64,000 bases of DNA, taken from contig JADKBK010000042.1 of NCBI GenBank assembly GCA_016715075.1, forward strand, positions 62,001-126,000. Direction: 5' to 3'. Both the position numbers and the translations under genes were made by a program. Below the pieces are notes generated by a model. That model was not told the DNA's origin. It was given only the letters and a program-made list of their open reading frames with translations, and made no database searches. Every line of letters begins with the position of its first letter. Position 1 is the stretch's first letter. This DNA comes from Bacteroidales bacterium (GTDB lineage Bacteria; Bacteroidota; Bacteroidia; Bacteroidales; VadinHA17). Shown here one piece after another: positions 48,827-58,510 of this stretch.

Positions 48827-51007
48827 CTAATTTAAGCATATGCTTTTGAAATTATCAGTATAGGCTTTTAACTTTTCAAGATAACCCTCCATATCGAGCA
48901 GTTGCTCATCATAAATAAGGAATGACATATCTGGCCTTCGGAAACCAAAATGACGGGCCCTGTCCTGCTGCCAGAAGTACTTTTTATCTGCTGTGGAGAA
49001 TCCTCTGGGAAGACGTGTCTCTTCATATGTCTTTACCAGGTCTGAAAAAATAGTCTCCCTTCTTTCAAGAGCGGTCTTAATAATATTCTGTGCCTTTACC
49101 AGACTGTTTACCGATGCCTGACAATCCATAAAACGGTTTACATGAGCCTCCTTAATAGTATACTCCAGGTTAGACAGATCAATATAGGTAAGACAGGTAT
49201 GCCTGATCAGATTGGCTGATGTCCGGAATATCTCAAAATCATAAGGATGCCTGACACCAGCTTTTTTATTATTATCAATCAGCTGAAGCAGTTTTTCCAT
49301 TTTAGCCAGCATCAGCTCCGACTGCTGCACTTTTTCTTTGTATTGTGTATTCCAGAAAGGATCATATTCGATAGCGTCCCCTCTTGGCATATCCGGAAGA
49401 TGTGTCTGACCAATCTCACCATAGTGCCATACATTTCTCTCCATTGTTCCTGCGAAGTAATAAACACCTTCGTTAAGAAGTTTGTAGATTTCATTAACAC
49501 CGGTTGCTGAAGGGCCGTAATAGTCAGAAAAGAATGTACTCCTGAAATCTTCAAGAGATGGCGCACTGCCATTCCACGACCATGCAGCGGCATTTACAAA
49601 ATGCATCATCCACATCTGGTTATGGAGGTCATCATCATCCCAGGAAGTACAGATCATTCCCTTGAATTCACCTGACCTGGCTGCCTGTGAAATAAAACTA
49701 TAGGATTTTTCCAGGCTGCCGGTCCTAATCTCTCCCTGATCTCCTTTTTCAAAGTCATAAGGTACCATCAAAGGTACAACACCTGGATTAGGGTCATAGG
49801 CAAAAACCTCAAAACCAAGGGCTTTTGATTCTTTTACATAGGTCAGACCAGGTGTTTCATAATCGTAACTCTCGGTAAAAACCAGACCAGGGACCGGTTC
49901 AATACCCTTTGCCGGAGATTCTCCGATCTTCCAACCCATAGGGGTCTCCCATGCCATAACTTTTCTTTTATTGGCGGTAAGGAATTTGGCAGCCCTGTTA
50001 ATGAACAACTGATACACACCGCTTCTGCCAATTTCCTCTGATTTTGCCTTACACTTTTCGCAGGCTGCAAGTTCATAAGTCTCATCTGAACCAATATGTA
50101 TATATTCAGAACCTGGTGTTGCATTCATTGCATCTTTCCAGAGATCATTCAGGAGTGCATAGCTTTCATCCTTTAACGGGCAAAATTCCCAGTTTGAAGA
50201 TTCAATTTCCCGCAGGTTCCTGTATTGAGGCCATTTAAGTATAAAACTTACATGTCCGAGGCCCTGAACCAGAGGAACGATCTGAATATGATACTGTTTT
50301 GCATACATCGTGAATTCCTGCATCTCTTTCATCGTAAATGCACCGGGGGCGCCTATTTCAGGATGACTAGGGTATGCAAATTTATCTTCCCATTCCCAAA
50401 CAAGCATATTCACCTTGTATCTTGACAGATCCTTGATAAATGATTTTACATATGAAGCTTTGTCCTGGTGATGCTTTGTATCATAATGAATGGTACGCTG
50501 CTGAATGTCAGGCCAGTCAGTTATCTGCAGTCCGGGAACTTCATAGCCATTTGCAGCCCGTCTGATAAGCTGCAGGAATGTCTGAGTGCCCCAGAACAAT
50601 CCGGCCTCTCCTTTTGCTCTTATTATCAGCTCTTTATCGCCTGAAACAAGGGTGTAATCCTGATCTTTCAGTTTAGCTGAGGCACCCTGCCTCGTGAGTA
50701 CGACTGCAGGATAGCTGCCCTTCGCACCAATAACGGCAGTAATATTAAACTCTTTCTTAAGATCCCTGATCAGTTCCTCCGCAGCAAAGTTGTCGGAAGA
50801 AGTATGTTTTTTATCGAGTACTATAGTAAGCGCATCTCTGAACGAGAAACTGCTTCCAGTAGAATTAACCTGCTTTGGAAAAGGTATGACATTCAATCTC
50901 ATTCCGGCTGATTCACTGGCTAAGGAATTATTGAATACCCCGGATAAGATTGAGCCGGCAATAATCAATAATAATGTTAAACTTCTGTTAGTTAGTTTCT
51001 TATTCAT
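48827..51007 (-). CDS. GH20 beta-N-acetylhexosaminidase
   Basis: A 726-residue exported enzyme that removes terminal GlcNAc/GalNAc. After the signal there is a GH20b-type domain (IPFPKQVNSTGSSFSFRDAL), then the catalytic barrel: HYDTKHHQDKASYVKSFI, PEIGAPGAFTMKEMQEF, QGLGHVSFI and IHIGSDETYEL, with the catalytic Asp-Glu pair near residue 310. SAN/DLSNLEYTI helices form the C-terminus. It is intact, upstream of GH88 on the same strand, and has a broken paralog at 56-58 kb. Confidence 0.9.
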   Translation of the reverse strand: MNKKLTNRSLTLLLIIAGSILSGVFNNSLASESAGMRLNVIPFPKQVNSTGSSFSFRDALTIVLDKKHTSSDNFAAEELIRDLKKEFNITAVIGAKGSYPAVVLTRQGASAKLKDQDYTLVSGDKELIIRAKGEAGLFWGTQTFLQLIRRAANGYEVPGLQITDWPDIQQRTIHYDTKHHQDKASYVKSFIKDLSRYKVNMLVWEWEDKFAYPSHPEIGAPGAFTMKEMQEFTMYAKQYHIQIVPLVQGLGHVSFILKWPQYRNLREIESSNWEFCPLKDESYALLNDLWKDAMNATPGSEYIHIGSDETYELAACEKCKAKSEEIGRSGVYQLFINRAAKFLTANKRKVMAWETPMGWKIGESPAKGIEPVPGLVFTESYDYETPGLTYVKESKALGFEVFAYDPNPGVVPLMVPYDFEKGDQGEIRTGSLEKSYSFISQAARSGEFKGMICTSWDDDDLHNQMWMMHFVNAAAWSWNGSAPSLEDFRSTFFSDYYGPSATGVNEIYKLLNEGVYYFAGTMERNVWHYGEIGQTHLPDMPRGDAIEYDPFWNTQYKEKVQQSELMLAKMEKLLQLIDNNKKAGVRHPYDFEIFRTSANLIRHTCLTYIDLSNLEYTIKEAHVNRFMDCQASVNSLVKAQNIIKTALERRETIFSDLVKTYEETRLPRGFSTADKKYFWQQDRARHFGFRRPDMSFLIYDEQLLDMEGYLEKLKAYTDNFKSICLN

Positions 51008-51039
51008 ATTTTCACTATTATATTAAATCCAATAAACTT

Positions 51040-51463
51040 TTTCTTACTACCTACTGCCAACTGCCTTTTGCCCTCTGCCCGCTTTTACCCACCCCTAACC
51101 CCTCCAGGGAGGGGAACCAAGTGCTCCAGATTCTACACTCTATGCTCTATGCTCTACGCTTTACACTCTACACTCTACACTCTACGCTCTATGCTCTACG
51201 CTCTGCCTTCTTCCTTCTGCCCTCTGCCCTCAGCCTTCATTTTACCCACCCCTAACCCCTCCAGGGGGGAACTATCTCTCTGACTCCGCTCTACGCTCTG
51301 CTCTACCTTTACACCTACACTCTACACTCTACACTCTACACTCTGCCTCTGCCTTCTTCCTTCTGCCCTCTGCCCTCTGCCCTCAGCCTCATTTACCCCC
51401 CTAACCCCCTCCAGGGGCCTGGCCAAGCGCTGCCAGACCCTGCGCCCTGAGCCCTGAGCCCTG
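51040..51463. repeat. Low-complexity CTCTACA/CCCTCTG intergenic array
   Basis: The 456-base gap between GH20 and the nitrilase gene is mostly short pyrimidine-rich repeats: runs of CTCTACA/CTCTACG, runs of TGCCCTC, and three copies of ACCCACCCCTAACCCCTCC (near 51088, 51244 and, diverged, 51392), each followed by AGGG. There is no protein-like frame with family residues. The base pattern is unlike the neighbouring genes. Confidence 0.85.
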
Positions 51464-52556
51464 TCACTTCTTCTTCCCTGCATTTGGCCCGTAATCAACT
51501 GCCTTTACAGCTTTCAGCTGAGCTTCCTTATCTCCTGTAGTCAGGTGAATATCCTTATACTTTTCAAGTACAGGAGGATTCGGCTCAGTGAGCATCCTGT
51601 ATGTTTCAGGTCTTCTTGATTTCAGGTGCATTGCCTTAATATTATCAGTTCCGTTTATGGCTTTCCACCACTCGCTTTCATTTATTCTCTCCTTTGAGAA
51701 ATCTATCTCTGCGATTATGACAGTGTTCTCCTTGCCCGGTGCTTCAGCAACAACATTTCCGTCAAAATCTATTATTCCGTTTCCATCTTTTCCGAGAACG
51801 ACAGGTGCAATATAAACAGAGTTGTCCTTTGCCCTTGTGATAAACATAGGAGCAGTGTTAAGGCTCTTGCCCGGCTTATTGTCAGGAGCCATAGTAGGAT
51901 TGAAAATAATATCCGCACCATTCAGGGCATAAATTGTTGAAATTTCAGGATAAGATATCTCCCAGCATGTTGCAATTGCGATATTGCAAAAATCTGTCTG
52001 GTAAACCTCATACATATCTCCGGTTGACACCAGCCATGTTTCCATAATCGGAAGGAGAGTTTTATGATGCTTTCCCATAATCCGTCCTTCCCTGTCGAAT
52101 ACCACAGCGCTGTTGTAGATCTTTCCCCCTTCCTCTTCATATATAGGAGCAATTATATACATTTTGTATTTTCGGGCTATCGCTGATATCCTGTCGGTAA
52201 GTTCACCCGGAACCTTAACTGCAAGTGAATTAAACAATATCTTGCCTGTTTCAGTGTCCTTCACATCAACATAAAGGCCGTAGGATCCTATATTCTGCAT
52301 ATCCTCGGGTCCGCATACAAGGTCAGCTCCCATTGTTCCTGCCTTTTCAAAGAGTCCCAGCAGTTTATCAATATGTACCGACACTCCGGAACGCACTTTT
52401 AAAGGATCATAATCAACCATAAAAAGATCCTGATTTGGCAGAGCTGTAGCCTGTATCACTGCAACTCTCCCTTTACCTGGATTCTGGCAGTACAATACAT
52501 CCGATGAAGCAGCAAGTAAAATCAAAAGAGCTGCTATGATAATATTACTTTTTCAT
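51464..52556 (-). CDS. Exported nitrilase-superfamily hydrolase (5' frameshift)
   Basis: A carbon-nitrogen hydrolase with the full Glu-Lys-Cys triad visible: GPEDM (Glu region), GKHHKTLLP (Lys) and IATCWEISYPE (Cys). The open frame starts without a good start codon near 52525. Adding one A to the A5 run (T5 at 52549-52553) yields MKKSNIIIAALLILLAASS, a signal peptide beginning at ATG 52556, so I place the start there. Secreted nitrilase-like enzymes may cleave amides in the periplasm; the substrate is unknown. A C-terminal extension of about 60 residues follows the catalytic domain. Confidence 0.85.
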
Positions 52557-52647
52557 ATTATATTATTATAAATGATAATTGATAATCTTTTGAAAGTTTT
52601 TTGCCACTATTATTATTGTAAATAGTTATTTTTGTTATTAATTAATA

Positions 52648-52679
52648 CAAATATAATAATAAAGATAATGATTCACAAA
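52648..52679 (-). promoter_or_regulatory. Promoter for the nitrilase-family gene
   Basis: On the minus strand: TTTG (52676-52679), 20 bases, TATATTTG (52648-52655). The inferred leader to ATG 52556 is about 85 nt. On the opposite strand a TATTTTTG at 52627-52634 could serve the divergent lipoprotein gene, but its -33 spacing is long. Confidence 0.5.
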
Positions 52680-52740
52680 AATTGATTCATTACCCGGAAA
52701 GTCTCCGCTTGCAGCTCATGTTCAGAAATAAAGTCATACA

Positions 52741-53955
52741 ATGAAAAAAGCTTATCAGATACTTATAATTCCGTTATTCATAATGCCATTTTTCCTTTGC
52801 TGCAAAGGAGAGGGAACAAATGATCCTGTTAACAACCCGGATGTTGATACCATTTGTCCTTCAATCCCGCATATTCATTCACTGGAAACTGATCCGGATC
52901 AACCCCATGAGAGCGATACAAACGTAATCTGGTACGATGATTTCTCAGGAGTGAAGAGTTACCTAGAATCCACAGGAGGGCTGGACTATTCTGAAACATT
53001 TGGTAAAACAGGCGGATCGATGAAAGCTGGTTTTAAGCTGGGGGATATTGCAGGAGAGGGCAACAGGAAAGTCGCATTCGGTGATTTTCCATCTGAATCA
53101 GGTGTGGTAAAGAGCAACAGGCATTTTGATGAGATTTACTGGAGGTTTTATGTCAATCACCAGTATGGCTGGCAGGGCGCACCGGGGAAAATGACCAGGG
53201 CAACATCAATTGTTTCTGAAACATGGCAGCAGTCAATGATAATGCATGTTTGGAGCGGAAATGGCAATTCAATTACACTCGATCCTGCCAGCGGCGTTTA
53301 CGGACAGACAGACAGCATCAGAACAACCAAATATAACGATTTTGAAAATCTCTCATGGCTTGGCAACAAACCTGAATCTGTATTTCAAATCTCATCGGCA
53401 TCGGAATCAGGCTATTGGGTAATGGTTGAAGCAGCTGTAAAGCTTAACACTCCGGGGCTATCGGATGGATCATGCAGGCTCTGGATAGACGGGATGCCCG
53501 ATGGAGAAAGAACCAACCTTAACTTCAGAGGTTCGTATTCAAAGCATGGGATAAATGCAATATTTCTGGAATCATACTGGAATAGCGGAGCTGTTAAGAC
53601 TGAAGAAAGATGGTTTGACAATTTTATCATTTCTGCCAGACCTATTGGTCCTGTTACATGCCAGCCTAATCCGACTCTCTTTAAAACTATCTATCATGGT
53701 CCTGGAACAATGGAAGCATGGGAAATTGAATTAGCATCGGACCGGGAGGGAAATGATGTTGTTTACAGGTCAGGTAAGATTAAGGAGAGTGCAAGTGTAA
53801 AAGCTGATACTAACAATGGATCATTCGCTGGTTCAGCTACAGGCGACACACAGCTCAAGTCAGGCTCATTATTTTATTGCCGTGTAAGACAGAAAAGTTC
53901 AAATGGCAGGTGGTCTGAATGGAGTAAGTGGCATCAGCCTTTCACAGTATCATGA
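52741..53955 (+). CDS. Lyase-like lipoprotein with C-terminal Fn3-type domain
   Basis: 404 residues. The N-terminus is a lipoprotein signal (MKKAYQILIIPLFIMPFFLCC). The central 230 residues resemble concanavalin-like jelly rolls of some polysaccharide lyases (NVIWYDDFSGV, IYWRFYVNHQYGW, YWVMVEAAVKLNTPG, WIDGMPDGERTNL, RWFDNFIIS). The last 90 residues resemble a fibronectin-III module (WEIELASDREGNDVVYRSG, RVRQKSSNGRWSEWSKW). With a GH88 enzyme nearby a lyase would be a natural partner, but the family and catalytic residues are not recognised. Confidence 0.65.
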   Translation: MKKAYQILIIPLFIMPFFLCCKGEGTNDPVNNPDVDTICPSIPHIHSLETDPDQPHESDTNVIWYDDFSGVKSYLESTGGLDYSETFGKTGGSMKAGFKLGDIAGEGNRKVAFGDFPSESGVVKSNRHFDEIYWRFYVNHQYGWQGAPGKMTRATSIVSETWQQSMIMHVWSGNGNSITLDPASGVYGQTDSIRTTKYNDFENLSWLGNKPESVFQISSASESGYWVMVEAAVKLNTPGLSDGSCRLWIDGMPDGERTNLNFRGSYSKHGINAIFLESYWNSGAVKTEERWFDNFIISARPIGPVTCQPNPTLFKTIYHGPGTMEAWEIELASDREGNDVVYRSGKIKESASVKADTNNGSFAGSATGDTQLKSGSLFYCRVRQKSSNGRWSEWSKWHQPFTVS

Positions 53956-54035
53956 TCCCAAGATTCAGTAAAAAGTTCTAAATAAATTGTATAAAAAACT
54001 TTTATGTATCTTTAAAACAATTGAACAACAACCTT

Positions 54036-55142
54036 ATGAATATTCTGAACAGTGGAGTAGGTAACTTTGTAATGAGTGAAGGGAGAAAATATTCCTACTT
54101 TGGCGGCAATAACTATCTTGGTCTGGCAAACCACCCTGAAGTAAAGGCTGCTGCTATAAGGGCTATCGAGAAATACTGAGTCAATTTTTCAGCCTCCAGG
54201 CGGACGACAGGGACGACAGACCTCCACCTCGAACGTGAAAAGAAGCTTGCTGCCTTCAAAGGGACAGAAGATGCTGTTGTTTTTGCTTCAGGATTCATGG
54301 GAAACGGCATACTGCTGGATACTTTGAAACTATCCTATTCAGCTGTTTTAATGGACAGGCTGGCTCATCCGAGTATCGTGGACAGCATCCCTAGAGTCAT
54401 AAGCTTGATCCAATATTACGGGCACTGTGATACCGGAGAGCTTGAAGATCTTCTGGCATCAAATAAAGGAGAAAGGCCTCTTATCATAACCGATGGAGTA
54501 TTTGCCCTGACAGGGGAGATTGCGCCCCTTGACAAAATATATGAAATAGCTATAAAGTACAACGCCATACTTATTACCGATGACGCTCATTCTACCGGTG
54601 TTCTGGGGAAGGCAGGAAAAGGAACGCCGGAACATTATAATATTGATGGAAGGAAGAATATTTACCAGACCGAAACAATGAGCAAAGCTCTTGGCAGCTA
54701 TGGAGGTTTTATTGCAGGAAACATGGAACTTACAGATTCCATCAGGGAAGGATCAAAGACCTATCAGGCTTCAACCGCTCTCCCCCCTCCTGTTGTTGCT
54801 GCAGGAATAGCCTCCCTGGATATAATCGAAAAAAATCCCGGACTGCACACCCAACTTCTTGAAAAGGCCATTATCCTGAGAAATGAAATTGCTGGGATAG
54901 GATTTCATACAACACCTGACAAGACTCCGATTATCCCTGTAATGTTTGATACTTCGGAAGGTGCAAGAGGCCTCTCGTCATACCTTGAAAAAAAGGGTAT
55001 TATTGTTCCGTACATGAACTACCCGGTAAGACAGGATAAGTTTTTATTACGCATCGCCTTATCTGCGGATCATACTGATGAACAGATTAGCGAGCTCCTT
55101 GATAATATAACCAAATGGAAAGATAAAAATGGAACGAATTAA
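54036..55142 (+). CDS. Alpha-oxoamine synthase (BioF/Kbl-like) with internal TGA
   Basis: A PLP-dependent enzyme joining an amino acid to an acyl-CoA (as BioF or Kbl do). From ATG 54036 the text runs FGGNNYLGLANHPEV to AIEKY, then TGA (54177-54179), then continues in frame as VNFSASRRTTGTTDLHLE, DDAHSTGVLGKAGKG and TMSKALGSYGGFIAGN (PLP Lys). A Gly codon (GGA) is expected at the TGA, so one base substitution explains it. TGA is an ordinary stop elsewhere in the window, so recoding is unlikely. The gene is 369 codons and overlaps the epimerase gene by 14 bases. Confidence 0.85.
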
Positions 55143-56205
55143 GATTATAAAAGTACTCATCGATCCGATAAATGTTGCATTGGATGAACCTTTCAGGATT
55201 GCAATCGGAACAAAATACAGTATTGAGAATGCTCTTGTCACAATCGTGTTAAGCAACGGAATCGAAGGGTATGGCGAAGCTGCTCCACTGGAGCCGATAA
55301 ACGGAGAGAATCAGGCAACAGTACTAGCCACTCTTAACAGCTGCAGGGATTTTCTTACAGGCAACGATATCTCCGAATACAGTGCTATGGCCAAAAAGCT
55401 CAAAAGTGTGTTCTGGGCGCAGGTAACTGCACGGTGTGCCATCGAGATGGCACTGCTGGATGCTTATACCAAATGCCTTGACATCCCCTTCTATAAATTT
55501 CTGGGTGGCAGCGACAATAAGGTGGAAACAGATTATACAATTGATATAGTTGCACCGGATATTGCAAGGATCAATGCCGCAAAATTATCCGGGAAAGGCT
55601 ACAGAATACTGAAAACAAAAGTCGGAAAGAATCTTACAGATGACATTGACAGAATACTGGCTATCAGGGATGGAGCTCCGGGCTGCGGAATTACACTGGA
55701 CGCTAACCAGGGATATTCTCCTGTAGAAGCTGTCCACTTTTTACGGGAGCTAGAAAAGAATAATATACACCCGGTTCTCTTTGAACAACCTGTCATAAAA
55801 ACTGATCTTGCCGGAATGAGATTTGTGAAAGATCATTCTTTCGTTCCCATTGCAGCTGATGAGTCTGTTTTTACAAGCGCTGATGCAATTAATATAGTCA
55901 GGACCGGTTGTGCAGATGTGATCAATATCAAAATTATGAAATCAGGCATCCTTGAAGCGATTGAAATAGCCACCATAGCAAGAGCGGCAAATATCAAGCT
56001 GATGATTGGCTGCATGCTCGAGACAAAACTGGGATTGGGATGCTCTGTCAGTCTCGTGGCTGGACTGGGCTGTTTCAGCTATGTTGATCTTGATCCTCAT
56101 ATTGATCCGGAAAATGAGCCATTCACCGGTGGTCCCGACTATTCCGCACCATATTATACAATACCGGAGGATGTTTCCGGCCTTGGTATCAGAAGGAGAC
56201 AATGA
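55129..56205 (+). CDS. Dipeptide epimerase (enolase superfamily)
   Basis: 358 residues of the MLE/dipeptide-epimerase subgroup, which typically converts L-Ala-D-Glu from murein to L-Ala-L-Glu. Catalytic residues are visible: LKTKVGK (KxK), LDANQGY, LFEQPV and AADES metal ligands, NIKIMKSG (second Lys), and the DLDPH tail motif that binds the substrate amino group. It overlaps the oxoamine synthase gene by 14 bases, so the two are coupled. The pairing suggests peptide or murein-fragment metabolism rather than polysaccharide use. Confidence 0.88.
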   Translation: MERIKIIKVLIDPINVALDEPFRIAIGTKYSIENALVTIVLSNGIEGYGEAAPLEPINGENQATVLATLNSCRDFLTGNDISEYSAMAKKLKSVFWAQVTARCAIEMALLDAYTKCLDIPFYKFLGGSDNKVETDYTIDIVAPDIARINAAKLSGKGYRILKTKVGKNLTDDIDRILAIRDGAPGCGITLDANQGYSPVEAVHFLRELEKNNIHPVLFEQPVIKTDLAGMRFVKDHSFVPIAADESVFTSADAINIVRTGCADVINIKIMKSGILEAIEIATIARAANIKLMIGCMLETKLGLGCSVSLVAGLGCFSYVDLDPHIDPENEPFTGGPDYSAPYYTIPEDVSGLGIRRRQ

Positions 56206-56242
56206 ATAAAATCACGGGGCCCGTATGAACGGATTGCACATA

Positions 56243-56260
56243 GACGGGTCGCGACCCGTC
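56243..56260. repeat. 18-bp perfect palindrome (GACGGGTCGCGACCCGTC)
   Basis: A perfect 18-base palindrome in the 56-base gap between convergent genes, followed by CCTACC. The GC-rich content differs from the surroundings. It may act as a bidirectional terminator stem or be one copy of a dispersed repeat. Confidence 0.7.
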
Positions 56261-56261
56261 C

Positions 56262-58330
56262 CTACCTTGATTTATACCAGGACATATATTCCAGCAGTTT
56301 CGCCTTGTACTCTTCCAGTCCAAGAGCCTGTTCGTCGCAGATCATGAAAGAGAGATCGGGCCTTCTGTTGGCAAAATTCCTCTGTTGATCTCGGCCATGA
56401 ACGTACTTCTTACCGGGGGTTGAAAAACCCTTTGGAAACTGACTCTTTTCCCATGTTGTTTTAATACCTGAAAAAACAGCGTCACGTTCAGCCAGATTTT
56501 TATCAATAATATCAACTGCTTGGTTCAGCTCGGCATATACCGCTTTGTTATCTGTGAAATGCAGGCTGGCGGCTTTTTGAATGCTCTTTTCCAGATTTGA
56601 TAATGAGATATAAGTATTGGCTGTATGAATAAACAGATTTGCAAGACCCCCGAACAGTTCAAAATCATATTCATTTTTTTGCACCACTCTCAATATTTTC
56701 CCTGCAGATTGCCAGCACCCGGTCCATTTCCGGTAAGATCGCTATTGAACGGGCTACCATTTCAGCATATTCAGTATTCCAGAATGGGTCGAACTCCATA
56801 TCGTCACGTGGCAGATCAGGAAGATGTGTTTTTCCAACCTCACCCCAGTGCCATACCTTCCTTTCAAAAGTGCTCATATAGTAATAGCTGGCCTTGTTAA
56901 GGAGCATAAACAGCTCTTTGACATCTTTTCCTTTAGGGCCATAGTAATTAAGAAAATATGTATCTTCAAACTCCTCCAGGGAAGGTTCACTTCCATTCCA
57001 GGAATACTCTGCAGCAGTGATATACCTGAGCATCCAGATCTGATTATGCACACCAGAGCAATTCCACGAAGTTGATATCATCCCTTTGTACTTTCCGGAT
57101 TTGGATGCTTCAGTAAGAACTGAAAATGACTCTTCAAGATGGGCTCTGACAGGCCCTTTTTCACCTTCCCTGTAAAAATATGGGAGAAAAAGGTGTTCGA
57201 TACCCGGATTGGGATCATATACATAAAGTGGATATCCGGCTGCGATGGATGCAGAGTCGGTCCGGGCATTAAAACCACCCGGGGTAAACAGTCCTTTTAC
57301 AGGCCTTACTTTTTCATCAGGATTAAAACCTCCGTCCCACGACATTGGTATCCTGTTATGTTTTTTTACTTCCGCTCCCACCCTGTTGATATAAATCTCC
57401 ATCAGGGTATACTTCCCCTCCTTTTCAGCCTTCGCTCTGCAGCCACAATCCTCACCTTTGCCCAGGACGTATGTCTCATCACATCCTATGTGTACATACT
57501 CCGATCCGGGTGTAGCCTCAATTGCCTCATTTATCAGATCTGACATCAGTGTATAAGTTCCCTCCCTGAGAGGACAGAAACCCCAGTTATCATATTCTAT
57601 CTCCCTGAGATCCCTGTTTACAGGATGCTTTAAAATATAGCTTACATGCCCCAGCCCCTGTACCAGGGGAACAATCTGTATATGATATTTGCGTGCATAC
57701 CTGGTAAACTCCTGCATTTCGGCCATAGTGAAAGCTCCGGGAGCTCCGATTTCCGGATGGCTTTTATATGCAAATTTATCTTCCCATTCCCAGATAAGCA
57801 TATTTATTTTATACCGTGCAAGGGTGCGGATAAAATCAAAAACATATTCCTTTTTCTCCTGAAAATGCTTGGTATCATAGTGCACTGCTCTGATTGGAAT
57901 GTCTGGCCAGTCGTTTATTATCATTCCTTTAATGAATAATTTTCCATCCTCCTTCTGAACCAACTGCAGCAGAGTCTGAATACCATAAAACATTCCAGGA
58001 GCTTCACCTGCTCTTATAATCAATTGATTTGCTGAAACCTCCAGCCCATATCCTTCCTTTCCATTCTGACGTGCAGCGCCGACCTTAGTCAGACAGATGC
58101 CATCTTTCCCCGGATTCCGGGTGATCTGACAATTTATTCCCCAGCGATCTTTTAACTGAGTACTTAGATCATTGGCAGCAAAGAGTTCATCTTCCGAAGC
58201 TCCTCTGTCATTATGGATCTAAATAAGATCTGAAAAAGCAAACTCATCACCGTTGAATTCAACCGATTGCGGATAAGGAATAATAGCAATACCGCTTTTC
58301 CATAGTGCTGTCTCCACGGTCTGATCCATT
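56262..58330 (-). pseudogene. Second GH20 hexosaminidase, broken
   Basis: A paralog of the enzyme at 48.8 kb (HYDTKHFQEKKEYVFDFI, PEIGAPGAFTMAEMQEF, QGLGHVSYI, VHIGCDETYVLG). Two lesions are visible. An in-frame TAG (58219-58221, probably from CAG) splits the N-terminal domain (IAIIPYPQSVEFNGDEF before it, NDRGASEDELFAAND after). A +1 change in the T7 run 56674-56680 splits the C-terminal helices (NIESGAKK before it, NEYDFELFGGLAN after). No clear signal peptide precedes 58330, since TAA lies right before that ATG. The barrel is intact, so a partial product from 58023 could be made, but loss of function is likely unless both lesions are errors. Confidence 0.8.
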
Positions 58331-58453
58331 TACTCCCGCAGATATAAGCATTTGAAAGGTAAAATAAATATCAATGATTTCTCTTATTTCATATGTCCCT
58401 GTATTAATCAGATAATTGTCACACAAAGTGAGAAAGCATAGAGAGATTAAAGT

Positions 58454-58486
58454 AATAGCCCAGAGAGGAGACCTCTATGGGCTATT
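58454..58486 (-). terminator. Terminator hairpin downstream of susD
   Basis: AATAGCCCA and TGGGCTATT, continued by AGAGG/CCTCT, form a stem of 14 pairs with one mismatch and a 3-base loop. On the minus strand it follows the corrected susD stop (58511) by about 25 bases and leads into TTACTTTAAT. Confidence 0.65.
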
Positions 58487-58510
58487 TAAGACTGTTCTTA
58501 TCTAAAGGCT

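Noticed and set aside
51068..51283. A 71-residue open frame in the low-complexity block
   Set aside because: It is repetitive Leu/Tyr/Ser text from CTCTAC repeats and has no family signal.
54177..54179. Selenocysteine or genetic-code reassignment at TGA
   Set aside because: A Gly is expected rather than Cys/Sec, no SECIS-like hairpin is evident just downstream, and TGA is used as a normal stop in other genes.
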